From Tachypleus tridentatus (taxonomy: Eukaryota > Arthropoda > Merostomata > Xiphosura > Limulidae): 64,000 bases of DNA. The stretch is from positions 90,276,170 to 90,340,169 of the forward strand of contig NC_134834.1 of NCBI RefSeq assembly GCF_004210375.1, read 5' to 3'. Shown piece by piece: positions 21,233 to 34,178 of this stretch; the first letter of the stretch is position 1, and each line of letters starts with the position of its first letter. A program made the position numbers and the translations under genes. A model generated the notes under the pieces. It was not told where the DNA came from, searched no databases, and saw only the letters and a program-made list of their open reading frames with translations.

Positions 21233-22660
21233 CAACCTTTTTTCTTTTAGAAATTTCTAACATTAATAAAACTTGTCGATATATACTTGCTAGTTTCAAC
21301 ACTGAACCATTATTCACAAACATTTCACTCAATGAAACAATACATATAATCTTAAATAAACTTTCTCAAACAAAATATGAAATAATACACACAAGCTTTA
21401 ACCATCAACAGTTCTAAGAATTACTCAAACTTCCCTTCATGGATAATCATTTTGTCTTAACGGTCAGGTATATGACGAAGTTGATGACGTGGTAGTGAAG
21501 TCACCTTTAGGGTTGAGTCTCAGTAACATTATTTTGTTACTTTGAGTGTTTTTGGCTATATACTTATCCAACTGAACACAAATCAATTCTATTTTGGAGA
21601 TGTGTTAATGATACCAACATACTGTTTCGAAGCTCTAATCACATCAAACAGTTATTTAATTAATTAAATTCCAAATATCCTAACATTAATTTTACTTGCG
21701 AAACTGAATAAAAGGAAGAGGTAAATTACCCTCTCTTAGTATCCATATTAGCAGATTACATAACCATTTCACAACATACTCGGGTTTACATACTCGATTC
21801 CACAGTTTTGTTCCGAACTCGTTTGGACGAAACCTTATACTCGGCCTTCTCAACGGAACATATAACATTTGTTCTCAGAGTCTTTCTAGTCATATCGAAA
21901 TCACTAATTAACAGAACATTCTAATAAATAACGGCTATTCCTTGTATTTTATTCAAGCCCTAATATGCAAGTATTTCACATTACCAGTTTATAGTTTTTC
22001 TATTTAAATTAATGTGGCATATGTAGGGGGCGGAGTGATAAATCCAGAATTGATGTCACACTTGACTTAGAAAAAGTGTTTAGTTCCTCAGCATGAAAGA
22101 CACTTCTTTACATAAGCACTTCCAATAATAAAAAATCATAACTGAAAATGCAGATTGTTATTCTATTATACAAGTTCTTTGTTTTTTAGGCTTTATATGC
22201 CTAAAGAAAGGAATATTTTAGCCTTAACTTTTTCACTCCCACATTTATAAATAAATAATAGTCCCGGGTTTACTTTTAGTTACACAATGAAAAATCAAAA
22301 TATACACATTTTAATAAGTCCTTACTTATCTCAAACTTGAAACTGACAAACGTTGGGAAGTTTGAAGGGGAAAATTTCAGCGTGATATTATAAAATTCCG
22401 AACTCATATGTTATTGATATCAGACTTTTCTAGCCTAAAACAAAGGTTGTATAGTGTGCCTTATATCTGTACTAATGACAGTTCTTTAGAGTGGGACGTA
22501 CATATGTATGTTTTCATAACTGTGAAAATCCCAAAAAACAAGATAACTAAGAATATTGTTTTCATCAAATAATTATTAAAAATAATTAATAATTTATTGG
22601 AAAAGTTAAGGCTTTCACACAGCAATGTTTCGATGGTTTCAGAAAGATGTGGAAATTTTT
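21233..22660. other. Intergenic, no gene seen
   Basis: AT-rich sequence with short open frames only. No recognisable exon, RNA gene or transposon. Confidence 0.4.
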
Positions 22661-23283
22661 AAATAAAATAATACAAAATGTTTCAAATAAGATAATACAA
22701 AATGTTTCAAATAAATTAATACAGAATGTTTCAAATAAGATAATACAAAATGTTTCAAATAAATTAATACAAAATGTTTCAAATAAGATAATACAAAATG
22801 TTTCAAATAAATTAATACAAAATGTTTCAAATAAGATAATACAGAATGTTTCAAATAAATTAATACAAAATGTTTCAAATAAGATAATACAAAATGTTTC
22901 AAATAAGATAATACGAAATGTTTCAAATAAGATAATACAAAATGTTTCAAATAAATTAATACAAAATGTTTCAAATAAGATAATACAAAATGTTTCAAAT
23001 AAATTAATACAAAATGTTTCAAATAAGATAATACAAAATGTTTCAAATAAATTAATACAAAATGTTTCAAATAAGATAATACAAAATGTTTCAAATAAAT
23101 TAATACAAAATGTTTCAAATAAGATAATACAGAATGTTTCAAATAAGATAATACAAAATGTTTCAAATAAGATAATACAAAATGTTTCAAATAAGATAAT
23201 ACGAAATGTTTCAAATAAAATAATACAAATTGTTTCAAATAAGATAGTACGAAATGTTTCAAATAAAATAATACAAAATGTTT
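22661..23283. repeat. 24-bp minisatellite with 48-bp alternation
   Basis: 26 units of AAATAAGATAATACAAAATGTTTC or the AAATAAATTAATACA variant, without indels. In the centre the two variants alternate strictly, giving a 48-bp higher-order unit; at the right end only the GATAAT type and its variants remain. Because 24 is a multiple of three, both strands stay open (8-residue repeats), but this is a consequence of the period rather than a gene. Confidence 0.95.
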
Positions 23284-23400
23284 GATGATATTTTGTATAT
23301 TACATTGAGCTCTGATAAATTTGAAAGTAGACAATAGTTCTAGACAGCTATTTTTGGTATGTTGCATACATTTTTGGAAGACTTTCTGTGTGTATGTGGA

Positions 23401-23665
23401 CCAGACATGGCCAGGTGATTAAAGCACTCGAATTATAATCTGATGGTCGCGAGTTCGACTCCGCGTCGCACCAAACATGCTCGCCCTTTCAGCCGTGGGG
23501 ACGTTATAATGTGACGGTCAATACCACTATTCGTTGGTAAAAGAGTAGCCCAAGAGTTGGCAGTGGGTGGTGATGACAAGCTGCCTTCCCTCTGGTCTTA
23601 CACTATAAATTATGGCCGGCTAGCGCAGATAGCCTTCGTGTAGTTTTGCGCGAAATTTAAAACAG
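23401..23665 (+). mobile_element. SINE family A, full length
   Basis: tRNA-derived head with A box (ATGGCCAGGTGATTAAAG) and B box (GAGTTCGACTCCG), then body GCTCGCCCTTTCAGCCGTGG, TATTCGTTGGTAAAAGAGTA, GCCCAAGAGTTGGCAGTGGG, and tail CTAGCGCAGATAGCC...TTTTGCGCGAAATTT. About 265 bp. Confidence 0.93.
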
Positions 23666-24610
23666 AAAAACAACTTTTATATGTATAAAAATAAAAAAAA
23701 CTTTATAAATATATTCATTCTCATGTCACATTAAAACCTATGTATTGCACAAAATTAATTTCTGTGCTGTTCAGTAGTTTTAGAAACGAGAAGCCAAGAT
23801 CAAGGAATAAGGTATACATAAAAATGCTTTGTTTCCTATTATGCGTTGAAGAAACGTAGGGGGGGGTAGACATTACTTTCTTTTCTACATTTTCTTACGT
23901 CATCCAAAATCGTGTTTGTAGGCGGGTATTGAGCTGATTGGATCTTGGGATTTTGTTACCGTATAATTTTCTTTAGTGGTAGTTTCAACTTTCGCAGGTG
24001 TTTTGGTTTAGGCTAAAGTGAAATGCAATTGATTTAACACCAAACGTTTCTGCTAATTAGTCTATCCCAATGTCTATTGAAAGTTCGTACGGGTCAACAT
24101 GTGTTGATATCTGCTCATAATCATTCGAATCCAGTTTGGGATGGTATGACTCAACACGTCTTTGACTGTTCCAGTAAACTGTGACGCTGTCGTTACTGGG
24201 AGAACATGTGGACATTTGTTACTTTTTAGAGACGACAGCCAATACTCTAGCCAACGTGATGAAATGTTTAATATTACCTGAATGGAAGCTCACCTATGAC
24301 TGGCTGAATCGTTGACACATCACATGAACTAACGAATCAGAGATGTGGTTTCTTATGCCCTTCATCTTGCATAATATAATAGCAGATTGATGCAATAAAA
24401 AATATCGAAAGGTGTTCTTCATATGGGTCGATCAAGTGATGTTTTATTTATATTTTGTGGGCAGCATTGAGAAACTTCAGGGTAGGGAATATTACGTATG
24501 GGCGGTCGAGTAACCAGAGCGAAGCATTTTTTTTCTAAGCCAAAATTACGTGTTTTGTGTTAATAAATATATAAAATCACCTCCTCTTTCTGTCCATGTC
24601 CATATACAGA
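23666..24610. other. Intergenic, no gene seen
   Basis: No supported gene. Contains a G run at 23861-23867. No transposon recognised. Confidence 0.4.
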
Positions 24611-24732
24611 CGGTCTCCCGCTGGTACAGCGGTAAGTCTGCGGATTTACAACGCTAAAATTAGAGGTTTGATTTCCGTCAGTGGACTCGACACATATCAC
24701 GATGTGGCTTTACTATAAGAAAAACACACATA
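24611..24732 (+). mobile_element. SINE family B
   Basis: tRNA-like head GCTGGTACAGCGGTAAGTCT (A box) and GGTTTGATTTCC (B box), ACAACGCTAAAAT in the anticodon arm, then a short tail ending TGTGGCTTTACTATAAGAAA. About 120 bp; the element is little more than a tRNA with a short tail. Confidence 0.85.
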
Positions 24733-25879
24733 TAAATAGATCTATATTTCAAGTTAAACGGAATCTTAAAACACAAAACAGCATACATATCGTCAATATT
24801 ATGTTGTTGTTATTTTTTATTAGGAAAGGCATGTTTCAGAAAGATCAAAACTCCAATATATAAATACTTAAACAGAATAATAAAGCATTCCATTCTCAAG
24901 GACAAGGAAAACATGTTTGAAGCAAGAATAAAAACAGCTGAGTATTATTATATAACGAATGATTGGGGAATTAGTTACTCAGTTTAATCACTGTTACCAA
25001 TGTCAAATTTAATCGAAAATAGATAATTAAAGATACGTTTCATACATAACGATCCAACACAGTAAATTGTGTTACGAAGGTGACTATTTACTTAAAGCAT
25101 AATATCACAATTACTAATTTACTTAGATTTTACCAGAAGTGGTAAACTGAAAGACAATATAAAAATAATGGATTATAAATATATTGCACAACAGTTGAAC
25201 TTTAGTGTGAACATTTATAACAAGTTTTGACCAAAAAGAGCTTTGAGAGTCGTTACGAATAGGGCTGTCTTTAGCTGTAAGTAGACTTGCTTTAATGTAA
25301 AGTTCGAGGTCTGAAGATCCTGTAGTGATGACAGAGAAATCGTTAAATGAGATATTCTAACATGTAGTTTGAGAATGTGAACAGATGGATGGGTGTCTGG
25401 GTTTAAGTAATGAACGACCAGTTCTGTTTAATGCTCCAAAATGTTCACAGACAGTAGTTTTGAAGCGAATAAAATGCTTTGCGTTTTATTAACCGTTTTT
25501 TTATTCCATATTAAACTTCGTTTACCCTATCAAGAATCCATTGTTAGTGTTAGAAACGTGAAGTTTTAAAGAGTGCATTCAGGTCATCTTTGAAAGAAAG
25601 ATTTACTTAGCACCATTAAGAAGAGATTTTAATCTTAGAAGTCTGTAACCGAATAAGATTGCTATTTGTTTTTATTGTTTGCTTCATGAAACAATAGCAC
25701 TTCAGTATGATCTATCATTCCAAACATTTACAAATAGCATAACAAATGGTTAAGGTTTTAAAAATAACTTACACTAAAATACAGTTTCGAATATTTGGTG
25801 AAGTCCTTTAAAGAGATAGGAAACTAATATAGAAACTTTGTCTACAAATTACAGGCAGGCAGAAAATAAATATTTGCCA
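24733..25879. other. Intergenic, no gene seen
   Basis: AT-rich, only short open frames. A 12-bp repeat of the SINE B target (AAATATTTGCCA) ends this stretch at 25868-25879. Confidence 0.4.
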
Positions 25880-26007
25880 TGTGTATTTGTGTGTGTTTTT
25901 CTTATAGCAAAGCCACATCAGGCTATCTGGTGAGTCCACCGAGGAGAATCGAACCCTTTATTTTGGCATTGTAAATCTGTACACTCACCGCTGTACTAGC
26001 GGGGGAC
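25880..26007 (-). mobile_element. SINE family B with target duplication
   Basis: Reverse-oriented copy: TTTTTCTTATAGCAAAGCCA ... GAATCGAACCCT ... CCGCTGTACTAGCGGGGG. Flanked by AAATATTTGCCA at 25868-25879 and 26008-26019, an exact 12-bp target-site duplication. Confidence 0.92.
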
Positions 26008-26049
26008 AAATATTTGCCAAGAAAGCTGTTTAACCTATCAAGAACAACC

Positions 26050-26314
26050 ATATGAAGGCAGGTGGTTAAGGTAATCGACTCCTAATCCGAGGGTCGCGGG
26101 TTTGAATCCCCATCACATCAAACATGCACGCCCTTTCAGCCGTGAGGGCGTTATAAAGTCACTGTCAATCCCACTTTTTGTTGGTAAAAGAGTAGCCCAA
26201 GAGTTGGCGGTGGGTGGTGATGACTAGCGGCCTTCCCTCTAGTCTTACACTGCTTAAATAGGGACGGTTAGCGCAAAGAGCCATCATTTAGCTTTGCGCG
26301 AAATTCAAAAACAA
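26050..26314 (+). mobile_element. SINE family A, near full length
   Basis: Head AGGCAGGTGGTTAAGGTAAT and B box GGGTTTGAATCCCC; body CCCTTTCAGCCGTGAGGGCG and GTAGCCCAAGAGTTGGCGGT; tail GCTTTGCGCGAAATTC. A moderately diverged copy. Confidence 0.92.
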
Positions 26315-28264
26315 CAATATTATTATTTGTCCAAATGTTTCCACACATTAAGGCCAGTTTTTCTTCATTGTAATTCTGGATTGGAAAAATTACATTTGCC
26401 GTAAAGAAACAACGATTTCTGTTTTTTCTGCTTTAGTAAGCGGGTTTTTTTTCTCCTCAGTATCTTGGATTTTAACGTAGCAGAAGCCACTAATTTATAT
26501 CTAACTGTAACCATTCTCTTACACTGGACCTTTTCTAGAAGACATGTGCGTGTATATGTACAAAAGTGTCAAGTTAAACTAAGTACAAGAACAATGAACT
26601 GCCAAACCAATGACATTTGGAACTTCATTGATGGGTACCTCAAGTTTAATACCTTACAGATGAGTGAAATAATGACCCAGCATATATCCTGAAGTTATGT
26701 TGAAACATTCGCAAGTGGATACATCCATGTGACATGGATGTTATGTGTAGAGGATTTAGTAATGCATTAAATGTCCCTCACGAACTGATTGCGAAAATCC
26801 AGGCACCATTTTGTTCCCACAAGAAGGCTGTAATTACTATGTTGAAGAGGAGTTCAATCTTATAAGACTGGTGAGAAAGGTCTTCAGAAGGAAAAACTGT
26901 CAAAGAGTTTTCTAAAACATAAGCTACAGGAGATAGCGTTTACAAACCTGAAGATTTCTATTATGAAGGGTTATGTGAATGTTATCTGGAAATGTTATCT
27001 GTGTCCTTTCGAGCAAAACAAAAATAGTTATCGTTTAGTGAACGCGTGCTCGAACTAGTGAAGCAGCCCAACACACTGACAAATTTTCAGTCACGAAATG
27101 TAGCACGAGAGATTAAGCTGATCGTGCAACATTCGATTTCTTTCAAATGTCACCAGCGATGAGGGTATACCAAATGAAACAGGAAGTACCACACACAAAA
27201 TAGGGTTAACTTAATATTTTCTTGGTTAATTTCCTCAGTCTCTAAACAAGTAATTATCGAGCTAGTAATAGACGTTCACAACATAATAATTGTTATTCTT
27301 ATAACAAATGACTTACGTAAATAGTTCTTCGACCACTCCTGCATTTGTTGTGTTCCAATCAGCGTGATGAGTTCTGGGTTGAGCGAAACATATCGTCAAT
27401 AATGGATATGACTAAAATAGTGTAGTTGGTGAAATATTATTATACACTCCTCAATAGGGGGCTAACTGAAGAATGCAGTGTTATAAAATATAACAGGCCT
27501 AATATTAACCATAATCATTTTTACCAACTTAGAAAAAGCATCCACACCATAATAATCTTACATATTATTGGAGCCTGTTCTATTAAAAACACCCACGTAA
27601 CCACTACGTTGTACATTCCACAATCTTTGCTACTACAAATCCGCACCTTACCTTTGATGTATTCCTAAAACGTGCATGTTTCAGAAAATTTATTTACCGA
27701 CTGATTCCGCGTAACAATACTAGACGGCTAAACTATTCAAAATCCTTCCCATATACAGTTCACAATATTATTTATGACTTCACTCTTAATAAATAAAGTT
27801 ATCTTTAGAATTGTCACAAATAAGGTGGAAAGATATTACTATAATCAAAAATGTTCCCCAGTGTCATTGCGGAAATTTTATGTTGAGCTTCGTGTTTGAC
27901 TCCAAATACTCGTCGAAAATACGAAATTCATATTTGTTTTTTTTAGATAACGTTGGAGAAGACATTTCATAAAATAATTATTTTATATAATATGGAAAAA
28001 GAAATACTATACACTAAGAATTGAAACAAAGTATTAAAAAATGAAGCAATGTTTAAAAATATATCATGGCTGTGGCTGTTCCATAAATTTATATGTTCGC
28101 TCTTCTATGTAAAATATTTTCTCAACCCAAACGAGCCGTTTTTACATATATATTTCTCTACAAGTGGGTTTTCTCGACATCACTGATTATTATTGTTCCA
28201 TAAATTGTTCATAAAAGTCTTTCTTTCTCGCTTTTACCACTTGTTACGTCCTCCGCGCGAGTCT
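26315..28264. other. Intergenic; one weak exon-like stretch
   Basis: At 26446-26460 a pyrimidine run ends in CAG (TTTTTTTCTCCTCAG), like a splice acceptor, followed by 77 open codons in one frame to a stop at 26692. I do not recognise the peptide (contains HWTFSRRHVRVYVQKCQVKL) and nothing upstream supports a gene. The 26700-27200 stretch is less AT-rich than its neighbours but has no long frame. The rest is plain AT-rich sequence. Confidence 0.2.
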
Positions 28265-28536
28265 TTGTTTGTTTTTAACTTCCCTCAAAGCTATTCGAGG
28301 GCTATCTGCGCTAGCCGTCCCTAATTTAGCAGTGTAAGACCAGAGGAAAGGCAGCCATTCATCACCACCCACCACCAATTCTTGGGCTACTTTTTCACCA
28401 ACGAATAATGGGACTGACTGTCAAATTATAACGCCCCCACGGCTGAAAGGGCGAGCATGTTTCATAAGACAGGATTCGAACCCGTGACTCTCAGATTACG
28501 AGACGAACGCCTTAACCCACCTGGTCATGCCAGGCC
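28265..28536 (-). mobile_element. SINE family A, full length
   Basis: Reverse copy: CTCAAAGCTATTCGAGGGCT, CTAATTTAGCAGTGTAAGAC, ACGCCCCCACGGCTGAAAGG, B box GGATTCGAACCCG, A-box end ACCCACCTGGTCATGCCAGG. Confidence 0.93.
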
Positions 28537-29375
28537 TATGTGTAAAAGAACCACAAGTTATTCTTTTATATTTTTAATTCAGTTTTACTATCGAGGAAGG
28601 ACACGCCTATCAGACTCGACAGAATTAACTTTAAATCTAAAAATGCTTTCATAAACAACCAGCGTCTTTATAAAGTAGCAATATAAAGTTCTATGAAACG
28701 AGCGAGGTAATATTAAATTAACAGACCATTGTAAGAAAGCATTACTCAGCACCTATCTACATAAAAGTTAGACTACACTGACTATTTTTAACCTTAACAG
28801 AAAATACACAGGATTAACATAGTTGTTTTCACGACTAAACCTCCAAATATTAAGTAAAGGTAGAGACATTTCTATTTACCTCTGCTTCGCGTTCTCCTTT
28901 TTATCAGGTCACATCAAAGTACTCACAGTCGATAAAAATTACAAAACCTCTACTAGTAATAAAGTTCAATCACGTTCGTTCACCCTAATCACTAAACACT
29001 TGATCTTATTTTGACATCTACAAAATAACCTCAGACGTGTCCAATGATTCTTGAATATGGAATTTTCAGGTCATGGCCATCCATAGTCACAAAAGAAGGA
29101 GGTTTTGGTGGATGTCATGATATAAAAACTGTTTAATGTAGGTGTTGTTGATTTATTTATTTTGTGAGTGAATATTTTATTATCATTTAGTTGTTTTTAC
29201 CATAACAAGAGAGTTTGAAAGCGATTATTTTAAGGTAAACGTTGTGACAATTTTAGTCACGTAACACCTTAAAATCTGTAAGTGTAGTTTATGCTTCACT
29301 GTCATGTAAGAAGAAGGTATTACAATAAAATAGTGTAGAAGGTACGAAGCAACGTCAAACCGTCTGCACTATAGA
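28537..29375. other. Intergenic, no gene seen
   Basis: AT-rich with short frames only. No recognisable element. Confidence 0.4.
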
Positions 29376-29492
29376 GTGTGTTTTTCTTATAGCAAAGCCA
29401 CATGAGGCTATCTGCCTTGTCCACCGAGGGGAATCGAATCCCTTATTTTAACGTTGTAAATGCGAATAGTTACTGCTGTACTAGTGGATGAC
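29376..29492 (-). mobile_element. SINE family B, diverged
   Basis: TTTTTCTTATAGCAAAGCCA, GGGAATCGAATCCC and TACTGCTGTACTAGTGG mark a reverse-oriented copy with some decay in the A-box end. Confidence 0.85.
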
Positions 29493-30230
29493 ACGATAAA
29501 GAGAAAAAAAATAATATTGGGCGTTGCAGAAATGTTAGCATGTTTGATGTTGGACGTCAAGTGGAATGTTTCTATTGTTACGACCAGTTTACAGTAATAT
29601 GGACGAAAACACACAAAACCAACCTACTTAAACAACTAAAAAACACATTTATTATACTGAACTAAACACACGTTTATTACACTGCTATCAATGATATTAC
29701 GTTTATGATTCTACCCTGCTAATACTGTAATTACAAGTCTACACACAGTGAGATTAAATACATCACTGGCCTGTCTAATTCCTAATTTGTATGAACTATG
29801 AATCTAAACAACATTCAACCAAGCCATATGGACAACGTGTTCACTCTAATACAATGGCTAATTCTCGCGGTTTACTAAACTATTGGATTAAATAATACGT
29901 AATTTAAAAGAGCTTTGTTTTAAATACATTTTAAATGTCAGCCTGAAGAGAACACACACTAAGTTACGTTAGTTTTCATAAATGGTTATGATCAAAAACC
30001 ACAAGGTAAGTGTGCACATGAAATGATGGATGATTCACAAGAATAATTATTATGAGTAATAAACAGCAATATCATTAGTAATAAAACCATAATAATTAGT
30101 TATTACACATAGGCATGTTTATAAGTATAAATAAACGAATAACTGTGGACAATGTAAATGAACTATAGTGGATGATTATGTGTAACGTTGATGGAAAGAA
30201 GTGGACGGTTAGTAAATTCTTATGTGTAAA
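29493..30230. other. Intergenic, no gene seen
   Basis: AT-rich flank of the satellite block. No open frame of note. Confidence 0.4.
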
Positions 30231-33200
30231 CATGCATACGTGTTTGAACTGATTTCTAACAGCTTACACACATGCATACGTGTTTGAACTGATTTCTAAC
30301 AGCTTACACACATGTATACGTGTTTGAACTGATTCATCACAGTTTACACACATGCATACGTGTTTGAACTGATTTCTAACAGCTTACACACATGTATACG
30401 TGTTTGAACTGATCCCTCACAGTTTACACGCATGTATACGTGTTTCAACTGATTCCTCATAGTTTACACACATGTATACGTGTTTGAACTGATTAATCAC
30501 AGTTTACACACATGTATACGTGTTTGAACTTATTCATCACAGTTTACACACATGTATACGTGTTTGAACTAATTCATCACAGTTTACACACATGTATACG
30601 TGTTTGAACTGATCCCTCACAGTTTACACGCATGTATACGTGTTTCAACTGATTCCTCATAGTTTACACACATGTATACGTGTTTGAACTGATTCATCAC
30701 AGTTTACACACATGTATACGTGTTTGAACTGATTCATCACAGTTTACACACATGTATACGTGTTTGAACTGATTCATCACAGTTTACACACATGTATACG
30801 TGTTTGAACTAATTCATCACAGTTTACACACATGCATACGTGTTTGAACTGATTTCTAACAGCTTACACACATGCATACGTGTTTGAACTGATTTCTAAC
30901 AGCTTACACACATGTATACGTGTTTGAACTGATTCATCACAGTTTACACACATGTATACGTGTTTGAACTGATCCCTCACAGTTTACACACATGCATACG
31001 TGTTTGAACTGATTTCTAACAGCTTACACACATGTATACGTGTTTGAACTGATCCCTCACAGTTTACACGCATGTATACGTGTTTCAACTGATTCCTCAT
31101 AGTTTACACACATGTATACGTGTTTGAACTGATTCATCACAGTTTACACACATGTATACGTGTTTGAACTTATTCATCACAGTTTACACACATGTATACG
31201 TGTTTGAACTAATTCATCACAGTTTACACACATGGATACGTGTTTGAACTGATCCCTCACAGTTTACACGCATGTATACGTGTTTCAACTGATTCCTCAT
31301 AGTTTACACACATGTATACGTGTTTGAACTGATTCATCACAGTTTACACACATGTATACGTGTTTGAACTGATTCATCACAGTTTACACACATGTATACG
31401 TGTTTGAACTAATTCATCACAGTTTACACACATGTATACGTGTTTGAACTGATCCCTCACAGTTTACACGCATGTATACGTGTTTCAATTAATTCCTCAT
31501 AGTTTACACACATGTATACGTGTTTGAACTGATTCATCACAGTTTACACACATGTATACGTGTTTGAACTGATTCATCACAGTTTACACACATGTATACG
31601 TGTTTGAACTGATTCATCACAGTTTACACACATGGATACGTGTTTGAACTGATTCATCACAGTTTACACACATGTATACGTGTTTGAACTAATTCATCAC
31701 AGTTTACACACATGGATACGTGTTTGAACTGATTTCTAACAGCTTACACACATGTATACGTGTTTGAACTGATCCCTCACAGTTTACACTCATGTATACG
31801 TGTTTGAACTGATTTCTAACAGCTTACACACATGTATACGTGTTTGAACTAATTCATCACAGTTTACACACATGTATACGTGTTTCAACTGATTCATCAC
31901 AGTTTAGACACATGTATACGTGTTTCAACTGATTTCTAACAGCTTACACACATGTATACGTGTTTCAACTGATCCCTCACAGTTTACACACATGTATACG
32001 TGTTTGAACTAATTCATCACAGTTTACACACATGGATACGTGTTTGAACTGATTTCTAACAGCTTACACACATGTATACGTGTTTGAACTGATCCCTCAC
32101 AGTTTACACACATGTATACGTGTTTGAACTGATTTCTAACAGCTTACACACATGTATACGTGTTTGAACTAATTCATCACAGTTTACACACATGTATACG
32201 TGTTTCAACTGATTCATCACAGTTTAGACACATGTATACGTGTTTCAACTGATTTCTAACAGCTTACACACATGTATACGTGTTTCAACTGATCCCTCAC
32301 AGTTTACACGCATGTATACGTGTTTCAACTGATTCCTCATAGTTTACACACATGTATACGTGTTTGAACTGATTCATCACAGTTTACACACATGTATACG
32401 TGTTTGAACTGATTCATCACAGTTTACACACATGTATACGTGTTTGAACTAATTCCTCACAGTTTACACACATGGATACGTGTTTGAACTGATCCCTCAC
32501 AGTTTACACGCATGTATACGTGTTTCAACTGATTCCTCATAGTTTACACACATGTATACGTGTTTGAACTGATTCATCACAGTTTACACACATGTATACG
32601 TGTTTGAACTGATTCATCACAGTTTACACAAATGTATACGTGTTTGAACTGATTCATCACAGTTTACACACATGTATACGTGTTTGAACTGATTCATCAC
32701 AGTTTAGACACATGTATACGTGTTTCAACTGATTCCTCATAGTTTACACACATGTATACGTGTTTGAACTGATTCATCACAGTTTACACACATGTATACG
32801 TGTTTGAACTGATTCATCACAGTTTACACACATGTATACGTGTTTGAACTGATTCATCACAGTTTACACACATGTATACGTGTTTGAACTGATTCATCAC
32901 AGTTTACACACATGTATACGTGTTTGAACTGATTCCTCATAGTTTACACGCATGTATACGTGTTTCAACTGATTCCTCATAGTTTACACACATGTATACG
33001 TGTTTGAACTGATTCATCACAGCTTACACACATGTATACGTGTTTGAACTGATCCCTCACAGTTTACACGCATGTATACGTGTTTGAACTGATTCCTCAT
33101 AGTTTACACACATGTATACGTGTTTGAACTGATTCATCACAGTTTACACACATGTATACGTGTTTGAACTGATTCATCACAGTTTACACACATGTATACG

Positions 33201-33308
33201 TGTTTGAACTGATTCATCACAGTTTAGACACATGTATACGTGTTTCAACTGATTCCTCACAGTTTACACACATGTTTACGTGTTTCAACTGATTCCTCAC
33301 AGTTTACA
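30231..33308. repeat. 40-bp satellite, about 77 units in constant register
   Basis: Unit CATGTATACGTGTTTGAACT + GATTCATCACAGTTTACACA. All units are exactly 40 bp: the phase never shifts over 3.08 kb. Variation is only by substitution at a few sites, giving types such as GATTTCTAACAGCTTACACA, GATCCCTCACAGTTTACACG, GATTCCTCATAGTTTACACA and AATTCATCAC. The CCCTCAC...ACG type is nearly always followed by TTTCAACT...CCTCAT, so blocks of several units were copied together. The core ACACATGTATACGTGT is a near palindrome. Confidence 0.97.
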
Positions 33309-33885
33309 AACCACATCACAATATTATTGGTTGAGCTCAGTGATGTTTCACTGCCTGTAACAGATTAATTTTCACTTTGCCATTGAAACTACTGTTTGAA
33401 TGTAGAACATTGATGAACTGAAAACTTCTGAATTATGTTATATCTAATTATGTTTTCAGGAGATATGTGCCAGACTACCAAGAACTTACCGAAATTAACT
33501 GGTATATTTAGTATTTTAAATTATTTTAATCGTTTTAAGTGTACGAAATGTTCCTCTCTGAAATATTAATCCATTTCTATAAAATTATGTTCGAATAAAA
33601 AGTCCTAGAATGAGATAAATACTAGTTTGGATGAATTGAATAAAATAAATGAGTGAAACAATAAAAGCAAGATTACGACAAGTTTGTAGTATTAAAATAA
33701 ATTAATTGTTTTCATGAAATGGAATCGGATAATGATAGGCCATTTTGAATCCAACATTAGTACAAATGATGAAGATATTAAAATAACCAAGACTTAGTAG
33801 TAGAGGAAATATGGGGAACATATTGTGTTATTTTCCAGGAACGACATATCTGCATGTATTTGTACTTGATATAGAGGGTCAGTTT
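33309..33885. other. Intergenic, no gene seen
   Basis: AT-rich sequence to the right of the satellite. It ends with the left target duplicate of the next SINE (GTCAGTTT at 33878-33885). Confidence 0.4.
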
Positions 33886-34150
33886 GTTTTCAAATTTCGC
33901 ACAAAGCTACACGAGGGCTATCTGCGCTAGCCATCCTTAATTTTGCAATGTAAGACTAGAGGGAAGGCAGCTAGTCATCACCACCAGAGCTAATTCTTGG
34001 GCTACTCTTTTACCAACGAATAGTGAGATTGACCGAACATAATAGCGCCCCCACGGCTGAAAGGGCAAACATGTTTGGTGTAACAGGGATTTGAACCCTT
34101 GACCTTTAGATTACGAGTCGAGTGCCTTAACCACCTCGCCATGCTGGGCA
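33886..34150 (-). mobile_element. SINE family A, full length
   Basis: Reverse copy with tail TTTCGCACAAAGCTACACGA, B box GGATTTGAACCC and head end CCACCTCGCCATGCTGGGC. Flanked by GTCAGTTT at 33878-33885 and 34153-34160. Confidence 0.92.
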
Positions 34151-34178
34151 GAGTCAGTTTCTGTTGTAGTATGTAAAT

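Noticed and set aside
22639-23367. 212- and 242-codon frames over the 24-bp repeat
   Set aside because: Both strands are open because the period is a multiple of three and the unit lacks stops. The translation is an 8-residue repeat with no gene context.
23401-23475. Functional tRNA genes at the SINE A heads
   Set aside because: Heads are followed by the same 200-bp SINE body and do not pair well in the acceptor stem. Only 36524-36605 makes a full cloverleaf.
30231-33308. CRISPR-like array
   Set aside because: Units are contiguous with no unique spacers; this is a satellite in an animal genome.
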